Below the pieces are notes generated by a model. It had not been told where the DNA came from. It ran no database searches and worked only from the letters and a program-made list of their open reading frames with translations. DNA of 64,000 nt from Rhodobacteraceae bacterium S2214 (lineage in GTDB: Bacteria > Pseudomonadota > Alphaproteobacteria > Rhodobacterales > Rhodobacteraceae): assembly GCA_025141675.1 (NCBI GenBank), contig CP081161.1, positions 3,139,501-3,203,500 on the forward strand, written 5' to 3'. Below, piece by piece: positions 1-7,831 of this stretch. Numbering within the stretch: position 1 is the first letter of the stretch; each line of letters opens with the position of its first letter. The position numbers and the translations under genes are program-made.

Positions 1-134
1 CCCCTGAAAATGTCCGCTCTATCGCCTTGGCGCAAAAGCTTGGTGCGACGCTCGATATTTCAGCCAAGACGCCTGCGTCCTATGGCGATTGCATCGTTTA
101 CCGTCACCCCGATCCCGAGGGGGCGCATCGATGA
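1..134 (+). CDS. GNAT-family N-acetyltransferase, C-terminal fragment
   Basis: The window opens inside this gene; about 43 C-terminal residues are visible, ending at a TGA at 132-134. The fragment starts PENVRSIALAQKLGA, which matches the N-x-x-S-x-x-L-A-x-K-L-G-A signature late in RimJ/RimL-type GNAT acetyltransferases, where the Asn and Ser lie near the acetyl-CoA pyrophosphate. Such enzymes acetylate protein N-termini or small amines; the substrate cannot be read from this piece. The next gene starts 73 bases downstream. The family call rests on this one motif, so confidence is moderate. Confidence 0.6.
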   Translation, partial: PENVRSIALAQKLGATLDISAKTPASYGDCIVYRHPDPEGAHR

Positions 135-207
135 CATATCCGACATCGCAGTGCACGGGTTGTGCACGCATTGTGCACGCAAGTCACATGTTACTTTTGG
201 GGGCCGC

Positions 208-504
208 ATGACCGATACGACAACCAAAGCCGCCGACATCCTCAAGGGCCACCGCGAGAGCATCGACCGCCTCGACGCGATCCTCGTCTACACGCTTGGC
301 GAACGCTTTAAACACACGCAGGCCGTAGGCGTTCTCAAAGCAGAACACGCCCTGCCCCCGTCCGATCCAGACCGCGAACAAAAACAGATCGCGCGGCTTA
401 CCGACCTTGCAGACCGGGCCGATCTCGACCCGGAATTCGCCAAGAAATTCCTGAATTTCATTATTCAGGAAGTCATCCAACACCACAAACAACACCAATC
501 CTAA
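208..504 (+). CDS. chorismate mutase, AroQ class
   Basis: Converts chorismate to prephenate for phenylalanine and tyrosine synthesis in the cytoplasm. The 98-residue all-helical protein is the usual length of a monofunctional AroQ mutase. Likely active-site positions are Arg16, Arg33, Lys44, the D-P-D-R-E block at 53-57, and Gln87/Glu88 near the C-terminus, by analogy with the E. coli P-protein domain. An in-frame start upstream at 10 would add 66 residues that overlap the preceding gene and look non-coding; the ATG at 208 follows a G-rich ribosome site. It lies just before rpsP, an order common in Rhodobacteraceae, where ffh often precedes it. Confidence 0.9.
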   Translation: MTDTTTKAADILKGHRESIDRLDAILVYTLGERFKHTQAVGVLKAEHALPPSDPDREQKQIARLTDLADRADLDPEFAKKFLNFIIQEVIQHHKQHQS

Positions 505-530
505 TAGACTGAAATTAAAGGACTAACACC

Positions 531-920
531 ATGGCTATGAAAATTCGTCTCGCCCGCGGCGGTTCCAAAAAGCGCCCTCACTATTCTATCGTTGCAGCGG
601 ACAGCCGCATGCCACGCGACGGTCGTTTCATCGAAAAACTCGGCACATATAACCCAATGCTGCCAAAAGACTCCGAAGAGCGCGTGAAAATGAACATGGA
701 GCGCGTGAAGTACTGGTTGGGTGAAGGCGCACAGGTCACAGACCGTGTATCCCGTATGCTGGAAGCTGCAGGCGAACTGCCGAAGAAAGACCGGTCTAAC
801 CCTAAAAAGGGTACACCAGGTAAAGCAGCACAAGCACGCGCAGAAGAAAAAGCGCAAAAAGCAGCAGACGCTGCTGAAGCCGCAGCTGCACCAGCTGAAG
901 AAGCTGCAGCAGAAGAGTAA
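531..920 (+). CDS. rpsP: 30S ribosomal protein S16
   Basis: Small-subunit ribosomal protein that binds 16S rRNA during 30S assembly. The first 80 or so residues show the S16 core ([18 protein letters not shown], then [19 protein letters not shown]). The protein is 129 residues, longer than the roughly 80 of E. coli S16; the excess is a Lys/Ala/Glu-rich tail (residues about 87-129), a low-complexity extension common in alphaproteobacterial S16. It follows chorismate mutase by 26 bases and is followed by an intrinsic terminator-like hairpin before rimM. Confidence 0.98.
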   Translation: MAMKIRLARGGSKKRPHYSIVAADSRMPRDGRFIEKLGTYNPMLPKDSEERVKMNMERVKYWLGEGAQVTDRVSRMLEAAGELPKKDRSNPKKGTPGKAAQARAEEKAQKAADAAEAAAAPAEEAAAEE

Positions 921-932
921 ATCTCTGACGCT

Positions 933-972
933 GGTCGGGCGGCGCATGTATTGCCGCCCGACCGCTCTTTTT
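933..972 (+). terminator. intrinsic terminator or attenuator between rpsP and rimM
   Basis: A perfect 11-bp stem (GGTCGGGCGGC at 933-943 with GCCGCCCGACC at 953-963), a 9-base loop, then five T at 968-972. It lies 12 bases after the rpsP stop and 44 bases before rimM, so it probably lowers readthrough and lets rpsP mRNA exceed rimM mRNA. Confidence 0.8.
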
Positions 973-1015
973 CCAAAGATCGCGTTGCCGGTCTTTCGCA
1001 AAGGAGTTTGATCTG

Positions 1016-1534
1016 ATGACCACAGACACACGTGTAATCGTAGGCTCGCTTGGTGGCTCCTTTGGCGTCAAAGGTGAAGTCCGGCTGAAATCTTTTTGCG
1101 CAGACCCAGCCGCCATCGCCGACTACACACCGCTTTATGCCGAAGACGGCCGTGCCTTTACGCAGGTGGTTCTGACGGGCCAACTGAAAAACGGATTTTC
1201 CGCTCAAGTCTCTGGTATCACGACAAAAGAAGAAGCAGACGCGCTGCGCAACACGCCGCTTTATGCGGAACGCGATGCAATGCCGCCAGTGGATGACGAC
1301 GAATATTACTACGCAGACCTGATCGGCTTGACGGTGGTCGATACGGGCGGCGCGACGCTCGGCAAGGTCAAAAATGTGGTTGATCATGGCGCGGGCGATC
1401 TGCTGGAAATCACACCACCGACAACTCCCGAAACCGTATTTCTGCCCTTCACACAGGCCGCCGTGCCCACGGTCGACCTGAAATCAGGCAAAATCGTCGC
1501 GGATCCGCCAGCTGGTCTGTTCGCTGACGATTAG
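1016..1534 (+). CDS. rimM: ribosome maturation factor RimM
   Basis: Assists maturation of the 3' domain of the 30S subunit and binds S19. The 172-residue protein has the N-terminal RimM domain beginning V-G-S-L-G-G-S-F-G-V-K-G-E-V-R, and a C-terminal PRC-barrel part starting near the YYYADLIGLTV segment (about residues 97-107). The length is typical. It starts with ATG after AAAGGAG. The rpsP-rimM-trmD-rplS order is the conserved bacterial one, here split by a sulfotransferase-like gene between rimM and trmD. Confidence 0.97.
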   Translation: MTTDTRVIVGSLGGSFGVKGEVRLKSFCADPAAIADYTPLYAEDGRAFTQVVLTGQLKNGFSAQVSGITTKEEADALRNTPLYAERDAMPPVDDDEYYYADLIGLTVVDTGGATLGKVKNVVDHGAGDLLEITPPTTPETVFLPFTQAAVPTVDLKSGKIVADPPAGLFADD

Positions 1535-1537
1535 GCC

Positions 1538-1590
1538 GCCTTTCTTTTGGTCATAAATATCTCGGGGGTATGGGGGCTGGCCCCCATGTC
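1538..1590 (+). repeat. dispersed intergenic element, copy 1
   Basis: Just after the rimM stop, the stretch from 1539 carries CCTTTCTTTTGGTCATAAAT followed by ATCTCGGGGG and a G-run/C-run hairpin (GGGGGCTGGCCCCC around 1572-1585). The same core appears on the minus strand at 37324-37354. No ORF is present. It resembles the T-rich element followed by G/C blocks often seen after genes in roseobacter genomes; the function is unknown and may be termination. Confidence 0.6.
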
Positions 1591-1685
1591 GTGACGCAAC
1601 AGGCAGCGCAAAACATCTGCAATGGCTTTACCCAGCCCCCTGATGACCGCCATACTTACGCCAAACCTCATGTCAGGCAAACCCG

Positions 1686-2498
1686 ATGGCAGATCAGCAG
1701 CAAATCCTTCTTCACCCCGGTTTTCATCGCACTGGCACCAGTTCGATGCAGCATTTCCTGTGGCTTAATCGGGATGCGTTGGCTCCCTATCTGACAATCC
1801 GGCTCACGCGTCATTTCAAGTCTGTCGCGCGCCTGTGCACCCGATATGCCACCACACAAAACCCGCTCGATCTGACAGATATGATCAGCGAACTTGACGC
1901 GGGCTTCGCCGCCACCCCGGTTCCAACGGGCCGTAACCTATTGATCAGTAGCGAAATGTTCTGTGGTGAAATTCCCGGACATGGGACCGTTATGGATTAC
2001 AGCGCAGCCCCCACATTAATCACTTATCTTGTCGGTTACCTCGAAGATCGTTTCCCTGAGGCAAAAATAACGGTCCTTTTGTCGACACGCGACGCGGAAG
2101 AATGGTTGTTCAGTGTTTATCGCCATGTCTTGCGCCGCAGTCGGCTAACCATGACGCGAGAAGAATTTGCGACCACCTTCCGTGACGCCGCTGATTTTGA
2201 AGCCGTCGCACAGGACATCGCAGAGGCAATCGCCCCACTCGACGTTCTATACCTGCCGCTGGATCACGCTTTACAGAACCCGCTGGGTCCAGGGGCTGCG
2301 CTTGTTGATCAAATGCCGCTGCCGGATACGGTACGCGATGCGTTGCTGCCAGTCGGTATTGGTGCCAAGGGCGCGGAACCGCATCTGTGGGGGCAGTTCT
2401 TGGCAATGAACCGCGCGGATTACCCAGACGATCAGGTCACGGCGCAAAAAGAACAAATGGCAGAGGCTGCAAAACTTGGCCATTGGCGGAAAGCCTAG
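1686..2498 (+). CDS. sulfotransferase-like P-loop protein
   Basis: A 270-residue protein whose N-terminus reads LLHPGFHRTGTSS (residues 8-20), matching the 5'-phosphosulfate-binding loop of PAPS-dependent sulfotransferases (G-x-x-R-T-G-T-S/T). A later segment, KITVLLSTRDAEEWLFSVYRHVLR, resembles the 3'-phosphate-binding strand and helix (V-R-D-P-...-S-x-Y). No signal peptide or membrane segment is seen. The substrate is unknown; in this group such proteins may sulfate lipids or polysaccharides. It interrupts the usual rimM-trmD adjacency, with 151 bases before and 33 after, so it is probably an insertion. Function is inferred from the motif only. Confidence 0.65.
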   Translation: MADQQQILLHPGFHRTGTSSMQHFLWLNRDALAPYLTIRLTRHFKSVARLCTRYATTQNPLDLTDMISELDAGFAATPVPTGRNLLISSEMFCGEIPGHGTVMDYSAAPTLITYLVGYLEDRFPEAKITVLLSTRDAEEWLFSVYRHVLRRSRLTMTREEFATTFRDAADFEAVAQDIAEAIAPLDVLYLPLDHALQNPLGPGAALVDQMPLPDTVRDALLPVGIGAKGAEPHLWGQFLAMNRADYPDDQVTAQKEQMAEAAKLGHWRKA

Positions 2499-2531
2499 CG
2501 TTCTGTCGCGCTTGCGCCTAAAAGCCCGCCC

Positions 2532-3377
2532 ATGACAGATGCACCCAAACCGCCCGTCTCGAAATCTTTGGCTACGAAATCGCACGGCGGCAATCAGGCC
2601 CGTGCGATTGGGCGGAAATCCATTCGCCCAACGCTGAAGCCGCGCGAGTTGATGACCGACACGCCTGAATTGGCAGGTGCGTGGCGCGCGCAAATTCTGA
2701 CGCTGTTTCCACAGGCTTTTCCGGGGGTACTCGGCGAAAGCCTGACGGGGCGTGCTTTGCAAGACGGAAAATGGCAGCTCGAAACTTACGATCTCCGCGA
2801 ATACGGTATCGGCAAGCATCGGAACGTCGATGATACGCCCGCCGGTGGTGGCGCAGGTATGGTGTTACGTGCCGATGTGCTGGAGGCCGCGATTAACGAT
2901 GCGCGTGCTTCTGCTAAGGGTGTGATGCCGTTGATTTACCTCAGCCCACGTGGCCGCCGTATGGATCAAGCGCTGATGCGCGAGTTGTCACAAGCCGACG
3001 GTGTCACCCTGCTGTGTGGCCGTTTTGAAGGTGTCGATGAACGGGTGCTTGAGCATTTTAATATCATTGAGGTCAGCCTTGGCGACTTTGTCATGACCGG
3101 CGGCGAATTGGCCGCGCAGGCCATGATCGACGCGACCGTGCGACTTTTGCCCGGTGTGTTGGGCAATATGGCCTCGACCGAAGAAGAAAGCCATTCGAAC
3201 GGGCTACTGGAACATCCGCAATACACGAAGCCAGCGGAATGGCAGGGCCACACGATCCCTGATGTGCTGCTATCTGGCAATCACGCGAAAATCGCGGCAT
3301 GGCGCAAAGCACAGTCGGAAAAGATCACACAGGACCGGCGTCCGGATCTTTGGGATGCGCATATAAAGAAGGGCTAA
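2532..3377 (+). CDS. trmD: tRNA (guanine37-N1)-methyltransferase
   Basis: Methylates N1 of G37 in tRNAs that read CNN and CGG codons, preventing +1 frameshifting. The 281-residue protein carries the SPOUT knot signatures LLCGRFEGVDERVLE and GDFVMTGGELAAQAMIDA, the GVLGN segment, and the C-terminal LLSGNHAKIAAWRK. The catalytic core begins near residue 48, so the protein has about 40 extra N-terminal residues of low conservation; an internal ATG at 2652 gives an alternative shorter start. The gene ends in a 4-base convergent overlap with the next gene on the opposite strand. Confidence 0.96.
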   Translation: MTDAPKPPVSKSLATKSHGGNQARAIGRKSIRPTLKPRELMTDTPELAGAWRAQILTLFPQAFPGVLGESLTGRALQDGKWQLETYDLREYGIGKHRNVDDTPAGGGAGMVLRADVLEAAINDARASAKGVMPLIYLSPRGRRMDQALMRELSQADGVTLLCGRFEGVDERVLEHFNIIEVSLGDFVMTGGELAAQAMIDATVRLLPGVLGNMASTEEESHSNGLLEHPQYTKPAEWQGHTIPDVLLSGNHAKIAAWRKAQSEKITQDRRPDLWDAHIKKG

Positions 3378-3763
3378 AGCAGCCCTTCCGCTTCTAGCAC
3401 TTTGCGTGCAGCGCGGAAGCATTCTAGCCCCTGTGGTACGCCGCAATAGATTGCGATCACGTGTATGATGGCGCGAATTTCTTCTTTCGTCACACCGTTG
3501 TTGATCGCGCCGCGGCAGTGGAGTTCCCATTCCTGCATCTTTCCCAAAGCGCCGATCATCGACAGGTTCATCATTGAACGGGTCTTCGCATCAATGGCAT
3601 CGTCGCCCCATCCAAAGCCCCAGCACCAAGCTGTCATCGCTTCTTGAAACGGCATGGTAAAATCATCAGCAGCCGCAAGGTTCTTTTCGACATAGGCGCC
3701 GCCTAGGGTCGCTTTGCGCTGCTCTAAGCCCTTCAAAAACAAGTCTTCATCAAACGTGCTCAT
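3374..3763 (-). CDS. carboxymuconolactone decarboxylase family protein
   Basis: A 129-residue all-helical protein of the CMD/AhpD-like fold. The segment LSMIGALGKMQEWELHCRGAINNGVTKEEIRAIIHVIAIYCGVPQGLECFRAARKVL fits PcaC-type proteins (catalytic E-x-x-x-H zone and a terminal Y-C-G-x-P). There is no AhpD C-x-x-C pair, which argues against a peroxidase. PcaC opens 4-carboxymuconolactone in the protocatechuate pathway, but no other pathway gene is nearby, so the substrate is open. It stands alone, convergent with trmD and transcribed away from the next plus-strand gene. Confidence 0.8.
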   Translation of the reverse strand: MSTFDEDLFLKGLEQRKATLGGAYVEKNLAAADDFTMPFQEAMTAWCWGFGWGDDAIDAKTRSMMNLSMIGALGKMQEWELHCRGAINNGVTKEEIRAIIHVIAIYCGVPQGLECFRAARKVLEAEGLL

Positions 3764-3910
3764 GATCTGATCGCCCCTTCTTGCTAATCGGTTCCGCCAT
3801 TGAACGATTGTTGCGACCTCATGGCAACAACATTGAGTGAACCCAGCGCAACGCGTTGAAAATTATCGATAAATGTGATATGTAAGGTTCATAAACCTCA
3901 AACTATAGGA

Positions 3911-4189
3911 ATGCCCTTGAAGTTCATTGAAACGCGCACAAATTCTCCATCCGAATTCACCTTCGCCCTTTGGGCCGCGCGCCGACGATCTGGCATTTCA
4001 TCCTTCTTATTTCACATTTTCGCCTGCTTCGCTTTGGCCGCTTCCACGTTCTTTTTCGGGAACAACGGAGGGCTCGTTTTCGTCGGCGGGGCGTGCATCA
4101 CGTTAGGTGTGATCGGGTTGCTTGTGCGGCGGATGATCGGAGCCATGACAGAGCTGTTTCAGGTGGTCGCGTTGCGATTGAACCTTTGA
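3911..4189 (+). CDS. small membrane protein of unknown function
   Basis: A 92-residue protein from the ATG at 3911 (MPLKFIETRTNSPSEFTF). An ATA-adjacent start at 3875 would add 12 residues without support; 3911 is preceded by TATAGGA. Two hydrophobic stretches are visible, at about residues 34-51 (FLFHIFACFALAASTFFF) and 54-73 (GLVFVGGACITLGVIGLLV), separated by a short Gly/Asn turn, so a hairpin in the inner membrane is likely. No family was recognised. It stands between a minus-strand gene and the long rplS leader. Confidence 0.55.
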   Translation: MPLKFIETRTNSPSEFTFALWAARRRSGISSFLFHIFACFALAASTFFFGNNGGLVFVGGACITLGVIGLLVRRMIGAMTELFQVVALRLNL

Positions 4190-4232
4190 CTGGAATTTGT
4201 TGCTTTTGCAGGCCATTTGGCACGATCTTTTC

Positions 4233-4487
4233 TTGATCCCTTACCGCGTGACGCCTATACGACCCCATCACCGGGCGCCCTAGGCGATTCTGGTGTGTGG
4301 TTTATGGAACCATTCGGGTATTGAGCGTTACTGCGTTGTAACGGACCTCACCGGATAGGCCGGACGACCGACCAAGAATGACGACGTGATCTTTTGCGGG
4401 CGCAGTAGCGGACCCGATAACGACAAAAAGCTCTCGCGACTGACGAAAACGCAACCGGACAACCGGTGCCAATCATAGGAGCGTATC
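4233..4487 (+). promoter_or_regulatory. probable rplS promoter and long leader
   Basis: No gene was seen between 4190 and 4487. A possible promoter is TTGATC (4233-4238), a 17-base spacer and TATACG (4256-4261). Transcription from there would leave an untranslated leader of about 220 bases before the rplS ATG at 4488, long enough for feedback control by a ribosomal protein. The ribosome site is AGGAGCG at about 4479. The promoter is read by eye only. Confidence 0.4.
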
Positions 4488-4862
4488 ATGGACGTGATCG
4501 CACAAATCGAAGCGGAGCAAATCGCTGCGCTGGGGAAAGAAATCCCTGACTTTAAAGCGGGTGACACCATCCGCGTTGGTTACAAAGTGACCGAAGGGTC
4601 CCGTACCCGTGTTCAGAACTACGAAGGCGTTTGCATCGCCCGTAAGAACGGCAAAGGCATTGCCGGTTCGTTCACAGTTCGCAAGATTTCGTTTGGTGAA
4701 GGCGTGGAACGTGTGTTCCCACTGTTCTCAACAAACATCGACAGCATCACCGTTGTACGTCGTGGCCGCGTTCGTCGCGCCAAGCTGTACTATCTCCGCA
4801 CACGTCGTGGTAAGTCCGCGCGTATCGCAGAAGTCACCAACTACAAAGCGCCAAAGGCGTAA
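4488..4862 (+). CDS. rplS: 50S ribosomal protein L19
   Basis: Large-subunit protein at the 30S-50S interface. The 124-residue sequence has the L19 hallmarks: [22 protein letters not shown], then [19 protein letters not shown], and [19 protein letters not shown]. The length is normal for the alphaproteobacterial protein, and the ATG follows AGGAG. It is followed by rpmE after 11 bases, so the two are probably co-transcribed and end at the terminator at 5122. Confidence 0.98.
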   Translation: MDVIAQIEAEQIAALGKEIPDFKAGDTIRVGYKVTEGSRTRVQNYEGVCIARKNGKGIAGSFTVRKISFGEGVERVFPLFSTNIDSITVVRRGRVRRAKLYYLRTRRGKSARIAEVTNYKAPKA

Positions 4863-4873
4863 GGGGTCCTGTC

Positions 4874-5095
4874 ATGAAAAAAGATATCCATCCCGATTAC
4901 CACTTCATCACTGTCAAAATGACAGATGGTACAGAAGTGCAGATGAAATCCACTTGGGGCAAAGAAGGCGACGTTATGGCGCTGGACGTTGACCCATCTG
5001 TGCACCCTGCATGGACTGGTGGCGGCACGCGTCTTATGGATGCCGGCGGTCGCGTTTCCAAGTTTAAGAACAAATACGCTGGTCTTGGCTTCTAA
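4874..5095 (+). CDS. rpmE: 50S ribosomal protein L31
   Basis: Large-subunit protein of 73 residues beginning [19 protein letters not shown], with the central [12 protein letters not shown] and the terminal [14 protein letters not shown]. The zinc-binding cysteines of the C-plus form of L31 are absent, so this is a zinc-independent type, the usual one in Rhodobacterales. That fits with a zur/zinc uptake locus elsewhere in the window but does not show Zur control here. It lies 11 bases after rplS. Confidence 0.96.
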   Translation: MKKDIHPDYHFITVKMTDGTEVQMKSTWGKEGDVMALDVDPSVHPAWTGGGTRLMDAGGRVSKFKNKYAGLGF

Positions 5096-5121
5096 GAAGC
5101 GAACGATCATCGCGATTTTCG

Positions 5122-5151
5122 AAACGCCGTCCCTTTTGGGGCGGCGTTTTG
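5122..5151 (+). terminator. terminator of the rplS-rpmE transcript
   Basis: Stem AAACGCCGTCCC (5122-5133) pairs with GGGGCGGCGTTT (5138-5149) through a TTTT loop with one G-T pair, followed by TTGCGTTT. It lies 26 bases after the rpmE stop. Confidence 0.85.
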
Positions 5152-5233
5152 CGTTTCGCTTTGATGTCGAACCATGGTCAGCGATTGATTCAGTTGTTAG
5201 AATTGGCAATGACGCAAGTAAGGCCACACAGAT

Positions 5234-5731
5234 ATGACATCGCACCGCCCTACCCTGCACCTCGTTTGTGGTAAGATCGCCGCCGGGAAATCGACGTTAA
5301 CTGCGGCCTTGGCGGAAGCAGATCAAACGGTTCTTATGTCTGAAGATGTATGGCTGAAGACGTTATTTGCGGACGAAATGAATACACTCAAGGACTACGT
5401 TCGCTTTTCCGCACGGTTGCGTCAGGTTTTGCAGGACCATGTCATAAACATCCTGAATGCTGGAACCTCTGTGGTTCTCGACTTTCCGGCCAACACTGTC
5501 GAGACGCGTGTTTGGATGAAAGCAATCACACGAAATGCGAATGCGGATCACGTGCTGCATTGGCTAGATGTCCCTGACGCCGTGTGTATCGCGCGGATGC
5601 ACGCCCGAAACGCCATAGGCAATCACCCGTTCTCGGTGACCGAAGCGCAATTTGCGCAGGTGACAGCGCATTTTGAGGCACCGCGCGAGGACGAAGGCTT
5701 CAACGTTCAAATTCATAGGGATCACAACTAA
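5234..5731 (+). CDS. AAA-family P-loop kinase (zeta-toxin/chloramphenicol-phosphotransferase-like)
   Basis: A 165-residue single-domain protein. The Walker A loop G-K-I-A-A-G-K-S-T is at residues 12-20, followed by L-M-S-E-D-V-W, which supplies a probable catalytic or magnesium-binding acidic pair. A lid-like part, D-A-V-C-I-A-R-M-H-A-R-N, lies near residues 116-127. This arrangement is shared by small-molecule kinases such as gluconate and chloramphenicol kinases and by zeta toxins. No antitoxin partner is visible, so a metabolite kinase is the safer reading. The stop codon overlaps the start of the next gene by one base (TAATG), indicating coupling. Confidence 0.7.
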   Translation: MTSHRPTLHLVCGKIAAGKSTLTAALAEADQTVLMSEDVWLKTLFADEMNTLKDYVRFSARLRQVLQDHVINILNAGTSVVLDFPANTVETRVWMKAITRNANADHVLHWLDVPDAVCIARMHARNAIGNHPFSVTEAQFAQVTAHFEAPREDEGFNVQIHRDHN

Positions 5732-6045
5732 TGGCACACCCGCTCGATTCCCTGATTGATCAAATCGTTCAGCAAGCCACACGCGACGGTAAGATGGATG
5801 ATTTGCCCGGTGCAGGAAAACCGCTGCCGCACGTAGATAATCCGCAAGATGCTGTGCTTGCCCGCCTGATGAAGGAAGCGGATGCGACGGCGCCTGTCGT
5901 TGTACTGCGGCGACAAATTCTGGCCGCGCAGGACAAGCTTAAGACTGTAACGGATGAAGCCGAGAAACGGCAGCAGATGCTTTATATCTCGGAACTACAG
6001 ACGAAACTCGCCCTCGAAATGGAAGCGTTCCGCAAATACGGGTGA
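5731..6045 (+). CDS. DUF1992 protein (DnaJ subfamily C member 28 type)
   Basis: A 104-residue protein matching the DUF1992 domain: D-S-L-I-D-Q-I-V-Q-Q-A at the start, then G-K-M-D-D-L-P-G-A-G-K-P-L, the family signature, and a C-terminal helical part. The domain is found alone in bacteria and in human DNAJC28; its biochemical role is unknown. It is joined to the upstream kinase by a one-base overlap. It is convergent with rhlE, and the two share the hairpin at 6070. Confidence 0.85.
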   Translation: MAHPLDSLIDQIVQQATRDGKMDDLPGAGKPLPHVDNPQDAVLARLMKEADATAPVVVLRRQILAAQDKLKTVTDEAEKRQQMLYISELQTKLALEMEAFRKYG

Positions 6046-6069
6046 TGTCCCGCGTTTTCTAGAAAAATC

Positions 6070-6096
6070 GGCACCTCCAGTCGAACTGGAGGTGCC
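6070..6096 (-). terminator. hairpin between convergent DUF1992 and rhlE genes
   Basis: A perfect 11-bp stem, GGCACCTCCAG / CTGGAGGTGCC, with loop TCGAA. Read on the minus strand it is followed by CGATTTTTC, so it should terminate rhlE; on the plus strand the tail is weaker. Confidence 0.75.
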
Positions 6097-6103
6097 TTCA
6101 AAC

Positions 6104-7435
6104 TTATGCAGCGGATGAATTCCGACCGCCACCGCCGCCCGGCTTACGCCGACGCCGCTGACCACCACCAGGCTTGCCGCCACCGGGTTTGCCTGCGCCA
6201 CCAGCCGCTTTCGGCGCGCCGCCACGTCCACGGCCACCGCCGCCTCCGCCACCACCGCGACGGCCACCGCCGCCGCCGTTTGGCCGTTTTTTCTGACCGG
6301 GCTGGATTTCCCAAGGCGTGCCGGACGCGACAGGGATCGCTTCCTTCATCGCCTTTTCGATGTCCTTCAAATCGACAATCTCGTCAGGCGCACAGAACGC
6401 AACAGCGCTGCCTTCGGCACCCGCACGTGCCGTCCGGCCGATCCGGTGCACATAGTTTTCAGCAACGTTCGGCAGGTCGTAGTTATACACGTGCCGCACA
6501 CCCGGAATATCGATCCCGCGGGCCGCAACATCTGTCGCCACAAGCACGCGCACACGACCGGCTTTGAAATCTTCAATCGCGCGTTGGCGTTGACCTTGAG
6601 ATTTGTTCCCGTGGATCGACGCGGCTGCAAAGCCCTTATTCTCAAGGAACTTATACAGCTTTTCGCAACCATGTTTTGTTCGCCCAAAAACAAGCGCAAG
6701 CTCATCACGGTGTTCATCCAACAGCTCTACCAGCAAATCAGATTTCGCCGCTTGTGCCACATAGTGCAGCGACTGGTTGATCCGTTTCACCGCCTGCCCC
6801 GGAGGGTTCACTTGCACGCGCACAGGATCGGTCAGGTAGCTATCAGCCAGTTCTGACATCAGTTTCGGCATTGTCGCCGAGAACATCATCGTTTGGCGAT
6901 CTTTGGCCAACAGTGGCGCGATCCGGCGCAACGCGTGGATAAAGCCCATGTCGAGCATTTGGTCCGCCTCATCAAGCACCAGATAAATTGTTTCATCCAG
7001 ACGCACCGCACGACGATCTAACAGGTCAATCAGGCGACCGGGTGTTGCAACCAGCAGATCAACACCACCAGCCAGACGTTTTGTCTGCGCCACGATCCCT
7101 GCACCACCAACGACCAATGCGACCTTCAGATGGCTGCCTTTGGTGTAGTTTGTCAGGTTATCGGAAATCTGTTTGGCCAGCTCGCGTGTCGGGGCCAAGA
7201 TCAGGCCACGCACGGTTTTCGCATTCGGCTTTACGCCTGCTTTCATCAGCGCGTCGATCATCGGCAGACCAAAGGCAGCCGTTTTACCGGTTCCTGTTTG
7301 AGCAAGCCCCATCACGTCGCGGCCGTTCATCGCATGTGGAATAGCCTGTGTCTGAATAGGCGTCGGGTCGGTGATGCCTTGTTCAGCAAGCTTCGCCACA
7401 AGACGGGGCGCGAGGCCCAGCATATCAAAATCCAT
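6104..7435 (-). CDS. rhlE: DEAD-box ATP-dependent RNA helicase
   Basis: Unwinds RNA in ribosome assembly and RNA decay, often important in the cold. The 443-residue protein has the Q motif (GITDPTPIQTQAIP), Walker A AQTGTGKT, PTRELA, the DEAD box (VLDEADQML), SAT (FSATMP), and the domain-2 motifs VLVATDVAARGID and HRIGRTARAG. After about residue 365 comes a Gly/Arg-rich tail with GGGGGRRGGGGGGGGRGRGG-type repeats, an RNA-binding extension. The ATG at 7435 is chosen because AGAAAGAGA precedes it and MDFDMLGLAP is the family start; in-frame extension to 7549 has no support. Confidence 0.93.
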   Translation of the reverse strand: MDFDMLGLAPRLVAKLAEQGITDPTPIQTQAIPHAMNGRDVMGLAQTGTGKTAAFGLPMIDALMKAGVKPNAKTVRGLILAPTRELAKQISDNLTNYTKGSHLKVALVVGGAGIVAQTKRLAGGVDLLVATPGRLIDLLDRRAVRLDETIYLVLDEADQMLDMGFIHALRRIAPLLAKDRQTMMFSATMPKLMSELADSYLTDPVRVQVNPPGQAVKRINQSLHYVAQAAKSDLLVELLDEHRDELALVFGRTKHGCEKLYKFLENKGFAAASIHGNKSQGQRQRAIEDFKAGRVRVLVATDVAARGIDIPGVRHVYNYDLPNVAENYVHRIGRTARAGAEGSAVAFCAPDEIVDLKDIEKAMKEAIPVASGTPWEIQPGQKKRPNGGGGGRRGGGGGGGGRGRGGAPKAAGGAGKPGGGKPGGGQRRRRKPGGGGGRNSSAA

Positions 7436-7831
7436 AAATCTCTTTCTGTGCGAACACAGGTCCGCATCAATCGTTTTGGGCCTGACGCCAGATGCATCAA
7501 ACCCCTTGCAGGTTGCGCCCATATGCTGACGGGTCTGGCCACGTGCCAAAACTGCCGATCAGGCGCTGGACCCCCTGCGTGATGTGGGAACCGGGAATGT
7601 AGACGACGCCTTGCTTAGACCGCTTGGTCGGGCTCTGCTCACGCGGGCAGGATGCATCGGTTAAGCTGCACATGGTGGCAATTCCGCCCAAAGTCAACCC
7701 GCTACGCCGCCCGACAGTGTTGCACCACGTCACACATTGGCGAAAACACATCAGCCATTTCACGCCGATACTTTCACAAGGCGCAAACACACCATAAGGT
7801 TGCTACAAAATAAGGGCACGAGGGTAAATCA
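7436..7831. other. 396-base intergenic region without a supported gene
   Basis: This lies between the divergent rhlE and mipZ genes and should hold both promoters. A minus-strand reading frame of about 58 codons from an ATG near 7673 ends near 7500; it has no recognised motif and no ribosome site I can defend, so it is not called. No RNA gene, repeat or clear hairpin was seen. Confidence 0.5.

Noticed and set aside
3374..3763. AhpD-type peroxidase
   Set aside because: The C-x-x-C catalytic pair is absent.
5234..6045. toxin-antitoxin pair (zeta-like kinase plus DUF1992)
   Set aside because: DUF1992 is a widespread conserved domain, not an antitoxin, and the toxin-specific motifs are not clear.
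7500..7673. 58-codon minus-strand frame between rhlE and mipZ
   Set aside because: No ribosome site, motif or neighbour support.
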